Under the pieces are notes generated by a model. It was not told the DNA's origin, searched no databases, and was given only the letters and a program-made list of their open reading frames with translations. Shown in pieces: positions 26,437 to 34,667 of a DNA stretch of 64,000 nucleotides. A program made the translations under genes and the position numbers. The DNA is from Thermoproteota archaeon (GTDB taxonomy: Archaea; Korarchaeota; Korarchaeia; Korarchaeales; Korarchaeaceae), in the NCBI GenBank assembly GCA_026986575.1, contig JALSOH010000004.1:496001-560000 (forward strand), given 5' to 3'. Each line of letters begins with the position of its first letter. The stretch's first letter is position 1.

Positions 26437-27506
26437 GGTTGAGAGTGATCAAGAGGATCGAAACGAGCAGAAAGACCGTGATACTTGTGAGGATACTATC
26501 TGTTTTCGCTGCCCTGACGACGGCCTCGATCGTCTTCCTAGTTTACGGCCTAGATCCAGTGGACGTATACTCCTCCATATTCTATAACGCGTTCGCGACC
26601 CGCATAGGCGTGACTGAATCGGTTGTTAGAATGATCCCCCTACTCTTGGTGAGCTCTGGCCTCGCCCTAGTGTTCAGGACCGGGTTCTGGAATATAGGAG
26701 CTGAGGGCCAGCTGCTGGCGGGGGCGATGGCCGCTTACGTGATAGCAGTGAATTACGGATCCCTCCCGTCAGCGTTGCTCATCCCCATACTCTTCTCCGT
26801 CGGGTTTGCCGCTGGAGCTGCTTGGGGTATACCACCAGCGATCCTGAAGGCCAAGCTCAACGTGAACGAGGTCATCTCCACCCTCATGCTGTACTATGTC
26901 CTGTATTGGGTGTTCCAGCACCTCATCCATGGACCTTGGAAGGCCAAGGAGAAGGTCGGACAGCTAACTTACGGCGGCTTCGCTCACACAGAAGTGATAC
27001 CGGAAGCATCCCATCTCCCCCTGATAGATGGCACGAGGATCCACTGGCCCACCCTCATGATAGCCGTGATCACCTCCATCTTGGCCTACCTGCTCCTGAC
27101 GAAGACCCCTTGGGGGTTCGAGATGAGGGCCATGGGAAGTAATCCCGATGCCGCCGCGGCGGCTGGCATGAGCTACATGAGGACCGTGGTTCTGGCCATG
27201 GTGGTGAGCGGTGGCTTGGCAGGGATCGCGGGAGTGGGAGAGCTTTGCGGCGTACAGAAGAGGTTCACCCCAGAGTTCCTCTCCGGATACGGGTTTTCCG
27301 GAATAATAACCGCCTGGCTGGGGGGTAACAATCCTCTAAGCCTGATCGTGACGAATTTCCTCTATGGAGGCCTTTTAGTCGGTGGAGAATACATAATGAT
27401 AACGTACAGGCTTCCCATAGGGGTAGTGGACCTCTTCAATGGGATAATACTGTTCTTCGTCCTCGCTGGCGAGTTTCTGGTGAGGTACAGGGTGGTGAGG
27501 GGATGA
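26433..27506 (+). CDS. BMP-type ABC transporter permease 1 (YufP-like)
   Basis: 357 residues, about nine membrane segments. Family marks: FRTGFWNIGAEGQLLAGAMAAY, PAILKAKLNVNEVISTLMLYYV and RAMGSNPDAAAAAGMSYMRTVVLAM. It forms half of the membrane channel with the following permease, whose start it overlaps by 4 bases. Confidence 0.9.
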   Translation: MRLRVIKRIETSRKTVILVRILSVFAALTTASIVFLVYGLDPVDVYSSIFYNAFATRIGVTESVVRMIPLLLVSSGLALVFRTGFWNIGAEGQLLAGAMAAYVIAVNYGSLPSALLIPILFSVGFAAGAAWGIPPAILKAKLNVNEVISTLMLYYVLYWVFQHLIHGPWKAKEKVGQLTYGGFAHTEVIPEASHLPLIDGTRIHWPTLMIAVITSILAYLLLTKTPWGFEMRAMGSNPDAAAAAGMSYMRTVVLAMVVSGGLAGIAGVGELCGVQKRFTPEFLSGYGFSGIITAWLGGNNPLSLIVTNFLYGGLLVGGEYIMITYRLPIGVVDLFNGIILFFVLAGEFLVRYRVVRG

Positions 27507-28438
27507 TCGAGGTCAAGCTAACCGAGAATATCCTCTGGATAGGCCTGAGATCAGCGACGCCCCTCCTCCTCGCAGCATTAGGTGAGATATACGCGGAGAG
27601 ATCCGGAATTCTGAACTTGGGTGTCGAGGGAATGATGGCAGTGGGCGCTCTGAGCTCCTTCGCGACCGCCCTAGTCACTGGGAACCCGTGGTTAGGAGTT
27701 CTGGTAGGAATGCTCTCCGGAGGCTTGCTAGCGATGATACATGGAGCCATAAGCATTGGACTCAAGGGAAATCAGGTGGTTTCGGGGCTTGCCCTGACCA
27801 TGTTTGGCCTAGGACTCAGCAGCGTCCTCGGAAGGGTTTATGTGGGGAACCAGCTACCGGTGGAGGCGAGGTTCCTTCCGAAACCCGTGGAACCACTATC
27901 GTCCATTCCGGTACTGGGGAAGGTGCTCTTCGACCAAGATCCCCTCTTCTATATCTCCCTGCTTCTGGCCCTGATCATGTGGTTCCTCCTCTACAGGACG
28001 AAGTACGGGATAGTCATAAGGTCCACCGGGGAGAACCCGGCTGCAGTTGACGCGATGGGCATAAATGTGAACAGAGTCAGGTACTTAAGCACCCTAATTG
28101 GGGGGATACTCGCAGGTCTCGCCGGCGCCTACCTATCGGTCGCGTATAATCCAGCTTGGATAGAGAACATGACTGCAGGGAGGGGGTGGATAGCTCTGGC
28201 ACTCGTGATATTCTCACTTTGGGATCCTCTTAGAGCCCTCTTGGGCTCTTATCTGTTTGGCGTCGTGGAGGCGAGTGGTTACACGCTGCAGGCCTATGGT
28301 TACAGCCAATGGCTTCTAAACGGACTTCCCTACCTTCTGACTGTAATAATACTGACTCTGGGAGCTACTGAATCCGTGAGGAGGAGAATGGGGGCTCCTG
28401 CAGCATTGGGCAAACCGTACGAAAGAGAAGAGAGGTAA
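27503..28438 (+). CDS. BMP-type ABC transporter permease 2 (YufQ-like)
   Basis: 311 residues, about nine membrane segments. Family marks: ATPLLLAALGEIYAERSGILNLGVEGMMAVGA, NQVVSGLALTMFGLGLSS and RSTGENPAAVDAMGINVNRVRYLSTL. It pairs with the preceding permease. A strong hairpin follows its stop codon, before the binding-protein gene. Confidence 0.9.
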   Translation: MIEVKLTENILWIGLRSATPLLLAALGEIYAERSGILNLGVEGMMAVGALSSFATALVTGNPWLGVLVGMLSGGLLAMIHGAISIGLKGNQVVSGLALTMFGLGLSSVLGRVYVGNQLPVEARFLPKPVEPLSSIPVLGKVLFDQDPLFYISLLLALIMWFLLYRTKYGIVIRSTGENPAAVDAMGINVNRVRYLSTLIGGILAGLAGAYLSVAYNPAWIENMTAGRGWIALALVIFSLWDPLRALLGSYLFGVVEASGYTLQAYGYSQWLLNGLPYLLTVIILTLGATESVRRRMGAPAALGKPYEREER

Positions 28439-28439
28439 A

Positions 28440-28498
28440 TAGGAGAGGCTCGCGACCCCCCCATGAGGTTCAAGCCCTCTACCCGCGGGCCTCTCCTA
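28440..28498 (+). promoter_or_regulatory. Long stem-loop between the permease and binding-protein genes
   Basis: TAGGAGAGGC TCGCG at 28440-28454 pairs with CGCGGGCCTCTCCTA at 28484-28498: ten Watson-Crick pairs, one T-G pair and four more pairs, enclosing a 29-nt loop. It begins two bases after the permease stop codon. It could protect or process the message so that the binding protein is made in excess, or it could be a terminator followed by a separate promoter for the binding protein. Confidence 0.55.
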
Positions 28499-28632
28499 GG
28501 CCACCGCCCACGGCAGCCTCCTACTCCATTCACCTCTTATTTGAAAACTTTTCGGTGCAGGTGAAACGGCTGGGTCATCTTTATGTAATGCCAGCTGGCC
28601 TCAGCCACAACACCCCCCATGAGGTAGTTAGT

Positions 28633-29958
28633 ATGACCTCTACCCAGTGGGCCGCGATAGCGGTAATACTCCTTATTCTGGGCCTGATCGCGGGTTATTT
28701 TGCTGCTCCGAGTCGGGTCACCACGGTCACCAAGACCGTGACTGTGGGGGCCACGGGAGCGCCCGCCAAGACGGTCACGGTAACCCAGACCAAGACCGTC
28801 TCGCCAGAGGGCAGGAAGATAAGGGCCGCTTGGATATACGTGGGGCCGATAGGTGACATAGGCTGGACCTACGCCCACCATCAGGCGAAGGAGATGGTGG
28901 ACAAGAAGTACGACTGGCTTGAAACGACTCATGTGGAGTCAGTAGCTCCTGCCGATGCCGCTGGCGTGATAGAACAGCTCATCTCTCAGGGTTACGATGT
29001 CATCTTCACTACGAGCTTCGACTTCATGGATCCGACACTGGAAGAGGCCCAGAAGCATCCGGATAAGATATTCTGGCACTGCTCTGGGTACAAGAGAGCC
29101 CCCAACATGGGTACTTACTTCGCGGACTTCTACCAAGTCTACTACCTGAACGGTCTCATGGCCGGAGCCCTGACCAAGACCAAGAAGATAGGTTATGTTG
29201 CGGCGCACCTGATACCCGAGGTCGTCAGGCACATAAACGCCTTCTCCTTAGGAGTTAAAGAGGTCTGCGGGGACTGCAAGGTATACGTCAGGGAGATAGG
29301 AGCTTGGTACGATCCCACAAAGGCCAGACAGGCAGCGGAGTCCCTGATATCTGAAGGCGTGGACGTGCTCGCGTTCACGGAAGACTCACCGACTGTCGTT
29401 CAGGTGGCTGAGGAACACTTCCAGAGGGGAGAGCGCGTTCTCGCCTTCGGTCACTACAGCCCCATGGAGAAGTTCGGGAAGGATGTTTGCGTCAGCGGTC
29501 AGCTCGTCCATTGGGAGGTGATATACGATGACATCCTGAGCAAGATTTACGCTGGCTCCTACACACCCAAGAACCTCCAAGATATCGATTACTGGTGGAA
29601 GCTGAAGGAAGGAGCTGTAGAGCTCGGCTGTGCCTACAACCAACCGGTCAATCCCAAGTTCATTGACGAGTTGAGGTCCATTAAGGTGAATGAGAAGATC
29701 CAGCTTCCGAACGGTACAGTGATAGAGAATCCAGACGTTTACACGCTCGTCATGGCGAGGCTCGTGCAGATGGGTGCCGTTTGGACCGGTAAGAAGTGGG
29801 TGTTCGTTAACGACGAGACATTCGACCCGTTTACCGGACCGATATACGATAACGAGGGCAAGTTGAGGGTGCTCCCCGGGCAGAGGATAGGCCACGATGA
29901 GCTCTGGTCCATGCAGTGGTGGGTGGATAATATAGTAGGTCCATCGTTGGGAGGCTAA
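28633..29958 (+). CDS. BMP-family substrate-binding protein, membrane anchored
   Basis: About 441 residues from ATG 28633. One N-terminal membrane segment (WAAIAVILLILGLIAGYFAA) is followed by a Thr/Val-rich spacer (VTTVTKTVTVGATGAPAKTV), a common anchor style for archaeal binding proteins. The BMP domain then begins KIRAAWIYVGPIGDIGWTYAHHQ and includes EQLISQGYDVIFTTSFDFMDPTL and LISEGVDVLAFTEDSPTVVQVAEE. It captures the solute for the preceding transporter outside the cell. The longer frame to 28555 would add an unrelated leader, and a GAGGTAGT sequence precedes 28633. Confidence 0.9.
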   Translation: MTSTQWAAIAVILLILGLIAGYFAAPSRVTTVTKTVTVGATGAPAKTVTVTQTKTVSPEGRKIRAAWIYVGPIGDIGWTYAHHQAKEMVDKKYDWLETTHVESVAPADAAGVIEQLISQGYDVIFTTSFDFMDPTLEEAQKHPDKIFWHCSGYKRAPNMGTYFADFYQVYYLNGLMAGALTKTKKIGYVAAHLIPEVVRHINAFSLGVKEVCGDCKVYVREIGAWYDPTKARQAAESLISEGVDVLAFTEDSPTVVQVAEEHFQRGERVLAFGHYSPMEKFGKDVCVSGQLVHWEVIYDDILSKIYAGSYTPKNLQDIDYWWKLKEGAVELGCAYNQPVNPKFIDELRSIKVNEKIQLPNGTVIENPDVYTLVMARLVQMGAVWTGKKWVFVNDETFDPFTGPIYDNEGKLRVLPGQRIGHDELWSMQWWVDNIVGPSLGG

Positions 29959-30008
29959 GCACTTTCTCCCCTCTTTCCTCTCCCCTTTTCTTCCTCTTTT
30001 TGAAGGGA

Positions 30009-30881
30009 TTAGATCTCCTTCCTCATCCACTTGTACCTGCTTACCGGCTCGAAGCCAGCGGCCTCGAATGCCGCCCTGTACCTGCACCAAGTCTGCGTAA
30101 CTACCTTGGGCACACCCATTTCATTGGCGAGGGTAACCGCCATCTCAGCAGAGTCAAATATCTGACCGAGACTGGCCCTCTTCGGTCCCCATATCAAGGC
30201 ATAAAGGTGATCATCATCCCTAGTAGGCTGGAACATCGCGAGGATGAGTTGCCACAGTCCCACCCTGACCTTCACGACTCTCGGCGAGGGGAGACCCACA
30301 CTCTCCCTGTCCCACAGTAGCTCCCAAAGGAGGGATGATGGCCTCGTCTGTCCAGCGATCATCTGGGCGGCAGCGGGGAACTCCTCCCTTGTAGCGTTCT
30401 CTAACTTGGGCTGCTCGGGTGCAGGTCTCGCTGGCGCTTCCATGAGCACCTGAGAATCGATCTCCCTGAATCCTAGATTTTCGAAGAAGGGAAGGGCCTC
30501 GGCGGTCGGTATCGTGTCCAAGTGACGCATTCCCATTTCCCTAGCTAGATCCACACACCTCTCAACGAGCTTCCTTCCTACGCCAGTCCTCCTCGCCTCC
30601 TCCTTGACCCAGACCATCTGCAGATATGCGTGCTCTCCTACTGGTGTGAGGAACCTCTCCGGTACGACCTCAGCTTCACCGAGTACCTTTTCATCGGATA
30701 AGGCGACCACTGCCTTGCCACCGGACGAGTAGAGGGCCTCCAAGTACCACCCAAATACTTGGGGATCACCCCAGTACCCGCACTCCTTGATCCGGAGATC
30801 GAAGGTCATATCCTCCCAGTTAGGGCAGTGAATCGAGACGACTTCATCCAACAAATCGTGACTGAGCTCAACTATCTCCAA
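30009..30881 (-). CDS. GNAT-family N-acetyltransferase
   Basis: 290 residues. The first half is a GNAT domain with the acetyl-CoA loop VKEEARRTGVGRKLVERCVDLAREMG and LPFFENLGFREIDSQVLM. The second half resembles a second, degenerate GNAT unit ending RAAFEAAGFEPVSRYKWM. Substrate unknown; it may acetylate a protein or small molecule. Its start lies within the last codons of the Sir2 gene (10-base overlap), so an acetylase and a deacylase are translationally coupled. It is the last gene of the four-gene operon. Confidence 0.8.
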   Translation of the reverse strand: MEIVELSHDLLDEVVSIHCPNWEDMTFDLRIKECGYWGDPQVFGWYLEALYSSGGKAVVALSDEKVLGEAEVVPERFLTPVGEHAYLQMVWVKEEARRTGVGRKLVERCVDLAREMGMRHLDTIPTAEALPFFENLGFREIDSQVLMEAPARPAPEQPKLENATREEFPAAAQMIAGQTRPSSLLWELLWDRESVGLPSPRVVKVRVGLWQLILAMFQPTRDDDHLYALIWGPKRASLGQIFDSAEMAVTLANEMGVPKVVTQTWCRYRAAFEAAGFEPVSRYKWMRKEI

Positions 30882-31642
30882 GAGGGATCCTCCTCCACCA
30901 GCCAGGCGAGCTCCCTGAAGATCTCTCCCGCCGGCCCTCTCAACCTGATGTTCGCTAAGCTACTTAAATTAGTTTCCTCAGGATTCACTTCCACCAGTAT
31001 CTTCCCTTGCCTCGCCGCGTTGATGGGTAACAGGGCTGCGGGCATGACCATACCACTAGTTCCTACGATGAGGATGACTTCTGCCTCAAGGAAGAGCCTC
31101 TCTGCTCTCTCGAACTGGTCCATCGGGACGGGCTCCTCGAACCACACCACATCAGGCCTAAGAAGTCCCCCACACTCTCTACACCTCGGTAGATCCTCTT
31201 CCGGTGTGTTTCCAAATCCTAGATCGTACCGTCTGCCGCATACAGTACACCTAGTCCTCCATATCGAACCGTGAAGCTCAATGACCAGCTTGGAGCCGGC
31301 TCTCTTGTGGAGCCCGTCCACGTTCTGGGTAACCACGCCGATGAGTATACCCTTCCTCTCCCAGTCAGCCATTACCTTGTGGGCCCAAGTTGGCTCGGCC
31401 CTCGCGATTATGGACATCCTCCACTTGTACCACTCCCAGACCCTCTTGGGGTTGGACTCGAACGCCTGGGGTGTAGCCAACTCCTCGGGCCTGTACCTGT
31501 TCCAGAGCCCGTCCTTACCCCTGAAGGTCGGGATGGCTGCCTCAGCTGAGGTCCCTGCACCGGTGAACGCTAGCACCTTTCCGGAGTGCTCCTTGATAAG
31601 GCGGGCCGCTGAAGACAGGTCCTCAGGAGCTACCTCACTCAC
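30872..31642 (-). CDS. Sir2-family NAD-dependent protein deacylase
   Basis: 256 residues, normal for archaeal and bacterial sirtuins. Seen: GAGTSAEAAIPTFRG (NAD site, residues 28-42), TQNVDGLHKRAG with the catalytic histidine following in VIELHGS, four zinc cysteines CTVCGRRY and CRECGGLLRPDVVWFEE, and GTSGMVMPAALLP. It removes acetyl or other acyl groups from lysines using NAD+. It overlaps the radical SAM gene upstream and the acetyltransferase gene downstream, so its target may be a product of this operon. Confidence 0.93.
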   Translation of the reverse strand: MSEVAPEDLSSAARLIKEHSGKVLAFTGAGTSAEAAIPTFRGKDGLWNRYRPEELATPQAFESNPKRVWEWYKWRMSIIARAEPTWAHKVMADWERKGILIGVVTQNVDGLHKRAGSKLVIELHGSIWRTRCTVCGRRYDLGFGNTPEEDLPRCRECGGLLRPDVVWFEEPVPMDQFERAERLFLEAEVILIVGTSGMVMPAALLPINAARQGKILVEVNPEETNLSSLANIRLRGPAGEIFRELAWLVEEDPSWR

Positions 31643-32945
31643 CTAACCTCACCTCCGGCGGGGAGCTGGGGTACGGTCTCACCTCTGCCTCAAGGGGACA
31701 CCCTCCCCTGCAGACTTGGAGCAGAGGGCAGGAGAGACACACATCCCCCACGAAGCGGAGCTCCCTGATCTTCAGGCACTCATCGTGATACCAGATCCTA
31801 TCCCAAGGATCCCTCAGGATGTGTCCCAGAACCTTGTAATGGCTCTGGCAAGGTATCACGGATCCATCGGGCTCCACCGCTAGGGTTATGCTGCATGCCG
31901 AGCAGAACTTCGGTCCCAGACCCTCGCTCATTGGATCCAGCTCACAGTACCGGGTCACCCCGTACCACCTGAAGTCCAAGTCCAGCTCCGTGGTGAGCTC
32001 CTTAGCCTCCGCCAACACCCCCCTCATCTCATCAAAGGAGGGCTCCAGATCTCTCAGGTCCCTACCCCTCCCACTGTATATCAGCCTGTTCAGCGAGAAT
32101 CCATCAACACCCAGATCCGCGACGAACCGGATCAGCGATTCCACCGTTTTCATGTTCCTCCTCAGGAGGGTCGCATTAACGCTCACGTAGATATTGAACT
32201 TCAGCAGGTTCTTGAGCCCCTCGACCGTCTCCTTCCAGCTCCCCTTCACTTGGGTTATAGAATCGTGAATCTCTGGATCGCTGGACTCCAAGGTCACCTG
32301 AGCGAAATCCAGTCCGGCCTCGACCAATCTCTCAACCAGCTCTCGGGTCAAGAGCCTCCCATTCGTCACTATTCCCGAGACCATCCCGAGCCTCTGAGCT
32401 TCAGCCACCAGCTCCGGGAGGTCTCTCCTGAGGGTGGGCTCTCCACCGGTGAAAGTGACTTGGGGAACCCCCAGCTCGTGGAACTTCCTTATCACGGCCT
32501 TCCACTCATCCGTGTTCAATTCCTCCCGCTCGTCGGGACTGGAGGAGTAGCAATGGATGCAGGCGTTATTGCACCTGTATGTGAGGGCCAAGTCGACCCT
32601 GAAAGGGGCACCAAGGGTTGATGGATCTGGGAAGGCCGGTTTGAACCCCAGATCGGTTACGGGATCCTCGTACCCCTCAATGAATCTCCTGAGCTTGCTA
32701 ATCACCTCCTCATAGTGCCTCCTCACCTCGTCCCTCCTCATGCCCCTGTAAATCCTCTTCAACTCCCGGTAAGCCTCATCCCATCCCTTACCTGAGAGGA
32801 AGGCCTTCGCGAAGACCGCTGCCGTGTAGTTAAGGTAAGCGACCCTCTGAGCATCTACCACGAGGGCGCCCATGGCTAGGGGATCTATGCGGAGCTGGAT
32901 CCTCCTACCATTCAATTTGAATGTCAGGGATTCCCTCTCAATCAA
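31635..32945 (-). CDS. Radical SAM/SPASM protein with PqqD-like N-terminal domain
   Basis: 436 residues if started at TTG 32945, which overlaps the TGA of the preceding gene (TTGA). Residues about 15-95 (RIDPLAMGALVVDAQRVAYLN, then LSGKGWDEAYRELKRIYRG and VRRHYEEVISKLRRFIEG) match the PqqD/RRE pattern that binds substrate peptides. The radical SAM core follows with C125-x3-C129-x2-C132 (TYRCNNACIHCYS) and TFTGGEPTLRRDL. The C-terminal SPASM region has CSACS, IPCQSHYK and CLSCPLLQVCRGGCPLE, giving auxiliary Fe-S clusters. These domains are typical of peptide-modifying enzymes. The likely substrate is the Cys-Ala tail of the preceding gene; this is inference. Confidence 0.85.
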   Translation of the reverse strand: MIERESLTFKLNGRRIQLRIDPLAMGALVVDAQRVAYLNYTAAVFAKAFLSGKGWDEAYRELKRIYRGMRRDEVRRHYEEVISKLRRFIEGYEDPVTDLGFKPAFPDPSTLGAPFRVDLALTYRCNNACIHCYSSSPDEREELNTDEWKAVIRKFHELGVPQVTFTGGEPTLRRDLPELVAEAQRLGMVSGIVTNGRLLTRELVERLVEAGLDFAQVTLESSDPEIHDSITQVKGSWKETVEGLKNLLKFNIYVSVNATLLRRNMKTVESLIRFVADLGVDGFSLNRLIYSGRGRDLRDLEPSFDEMRGVLAEAKELTTELDLDFRWYGVTRYCELDPMSEGLGPKFCSACSITLAVEPDGSVIPCQSHYKVLGHILRDPWDRIWYHDECLKIRELRFVGDVCLSCPLLQVCRGGCPLEAEVRPYPSSPPEVRLGE

Positions 32946-34606
32946 CCAACCCCACCTCCGGCACAGGCACAAGCGCAACTCACACATGCGCAGGCACAAG
33001 CGCAGCTGACGCAGGCGCAGCTGACTGACGCCGTCCTCCTAGCTCGAGGTTTGGGGGGGACGATGACCCTAGCCACCCTGTCGGCGAAATCCTCGATATT
33101 CCTGACGACATTGGAGGAGACCTCCTCGACCGATCTGGCGATGGTATCGGCGGCTTTCTCTATGTCGGGGATGACCGGGACATCCACCTTGCCACCAGGC
33201 GTCCCGGACGTATCGGGAGCTCTGGGCACCCTTGGAGCGGGCGGGATTGAGGTCCATCTACCCCTAGGCCACCATATCCACACATCGTCCAGCGGGTAGG
33301 GATAGGAGGTAACGACTACCTCCCCCTTAGGCCTCCTCAATGCCCTTCTCAGGTTTCTCTCGAAATCAGGATCGGTCAACAGCCATGCCAGATTACTCCT
33401 GACGAGATCGAGCTTCTCATCGAGGGGAGCATCCTCGATCATCTCCCATATCGATCTTACCTTGCTATCGTAGAAGGCGAGGGTCTCCCTCCTTGAGTAC
33501 CCGGATAACTCCCTCTCCACCCTCCTGTGTAAGAGCTTGATTACCTTAACCAAGCAATCTTGGTCTAGAGATCCGCCCTCAGTCAAACAGTCCAAGAACC
33601 TCTTCTCATAGATCCTCAGGTTCCTTCTCGAACCTTCCAGCTTCCTCAATTTGAGCGGATCCAAGCTCTCCACTGCCAAGAACCCTTTCTCCACTAGGCT
33701 GGCTATGAGAACCGCTAAAATTCGCCCGTAACTGAGCTTGGCCCCCTCTAACTTGCGGAGGTAGGCCACTTCCGTTGGAGCCATGTTCTTGTTCGGTCCC
33801 AAACTCTCGGCGAAGATCTCGGGGGCCTGGTAGGGTAGCTTCTCTATCCATGACTTGAATAACTTGACTATGGCCACGATGGAGATTATTACCGCTCCCA
33901 GAAACACGATTCCTATAATGAAGCTGAGATAGTTCGGGATCCCGCCACCCGCAGGTACCACCCTCTCGACGTAGTCCCTCGGAAAGGACACCCCTATCTC
34001 GAACTTGTAGTTAGGGGGAAGGTCCCTCCTCTCCCAGTAGAGGTATATCCTGCCGTCATCCAGCACTTGCAAGTTGTCGTAATCGGGCTGGTTCTTCACC
34101 TCTCCCTTGGAGACCCCAGGAGGTAGTATCACAAAGACTTGGAGCAGCTTGATGGGAGCATTGAACCACGAGGGTGTGAACATGAGGCCTGCATTGCCCG
34201 GGTTGGTCTCATCCTCGTAGATGAAGTCCCTGAGCTCGACCTCCACTACGTAGGTCCTGCTTTCCCCCGGGTCTATAGGCTCGCTGGGTCTCATCTTTAC
34301 CGCGTAATACGAGCCCTCTCTGATCTCCTCAGCATCGATCTCAACGATTCTACCGTCCGGGAAGACCTCCTTAGCCTCTAGCACGCTGAAAGATGGGGAG
34401 GGCATCCCTATCGATACGTACCGGGCTATAGTTCCAGACTTCACCTTTAGAGTGAGGTTGTACCTCAAGTACACCGTTCCCGAACGCTGTATATCGAGGA
34501 TGACCTTTTCCCTCTCTATCTCATACAATATCTGGCTGCTCGTGTTTATTAGAGGAATTAGGAGCGCGGAAATGACAAGAAATAGTAGAATTAGCCTGAA
34601 CCTCAT
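32942..34606 (-). CDS. DUF2207-like membrane protein with a Cys-Ala repeat tail
   Basis: 554 residues from ATG 34606, fixed by a TATA box 25 nt upstream. A signal peptide (RFRLILLFLVISALLIPLI) leads to an extracytoplasmic beta domain (residues 25-220), one membrane helix at 226-250, then KSWIEK and a cytosolic part with P-T-E-V-A-Y-L near 277-283, as in DUF2207-type proteins. After an amphipathic helix and a basic Pro/Arg hinge, the last 28 residues hold nine cysteines at 530, 532, 535, 537, 539, 541, 544, 546 and 548, separated only by Ala or Val-Ser, ending AGGGVG. The tail resembles a substrate for the coupled radical SAM enzyme or a metal-binding site. Function unknown. Confidence 0.78.
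   Translation of the reverse strand: MRFRLILLFLVISALLIPLINTSSQILYEIEREKVILDIQRSGTVYLRYNLTLKVKSGTIARYVSIGMPSPSFSVLEAKEVFPDGRIVEIDAEEIREGSYYAVKMRPSEPIDPGESRTYVVEVELRDFIYEDETNPGNAGLMFTPSWFNAPIKLLQVFVILPPGVSKGEVKNQPDYDNLQVLDDGRIYLYWERRDLPPNYKFEIGVSFPRDYVERVVPAGGGIPNYLSFIIGIVFLGAVIISIVAIVKLFKSWIEKLPYQAPEIFAESLGPNKNMAPTEVAYLRKLEGAKLSYGRILAVLIASLVEKGFLAVESLDPLKLRKLEGSRRNLRIYEKRFLDCLTEGGSLDQDCLVKVIKLLHRRVERELSGYSRRETLAFYDSKVRSIWEMIEDAPLDEKLDLVRSNLAWLLTDPDFERNLRRALRRPKGEVVVTSYPYPLDDVWIWWPRGRWTSIPPAPRVPRAPDTSGTPGGKVDVPVIPDIEKAADTIARSVEEVSSNVVRNIEDFADRVARVIVPPKPRARRTASVSCACVSCACACACVSCACACAGGGVG
32963..33025 (-). repeat. Tandem repeat encoding the Val-Ser-Cys-Ala-Cys tail
   Basis: Three related units encode V-S-C-A-C, V-S-C-A-C-A-C-A-C and V-S-C-A-C-A-C. 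The DNA units (GTCAGCTGCGCCTGC, GTCAGCTGCGCTTGTGCC..., GTGAGTTGCGCTTGTGCC...) differ by synonymous changes, which suggests that the protein pattern has been kept by selection rather than being a fresh slippage product. Confidence 0.75.
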
Positions 34607-34627
34607 CTTGACTCCGGGAGGGTCCGG

Positions 34628-34635
34628 AATATTAA
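34628..34635. promoter_or_regulatory. Shared AT-rich box between the DUF2207-like and isomerase genes
   Basis: AATATTAA is centred 25.5 nt from ATG 34606 on the minus strand, predicting a leaderless message for the Cys-Ala protein operon, and about 36 nt from ATG 34668 on the plus strand. The geometry is nearly identical to the thrC/glyA divergent promoter. Confidence 0.5.
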
Positions 34636-34667
34636 CTTGGCTTAGGTCCATATTCTTGGGAGCGCGT

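Noticed and set aside
28555-28632. Upstream start for the BMP binding protein
   Set aside because: Adds 26 residues before the membrane anchor without family support; ATG 28633 has a ribosome-site-like GAGGTAGT.
29386-30090. Long minus-strand frame across the BMP binding-protein gene
   Set aside because: Antisense shadow of a clear coding region with low-complexity translation.
32946-32999. Upstream extension of the radical SAM frame with many cysteines
   Set aside because: It is the Cys-Ala repeat read in another frame; TTG at the stop-codon overlap is a better start.
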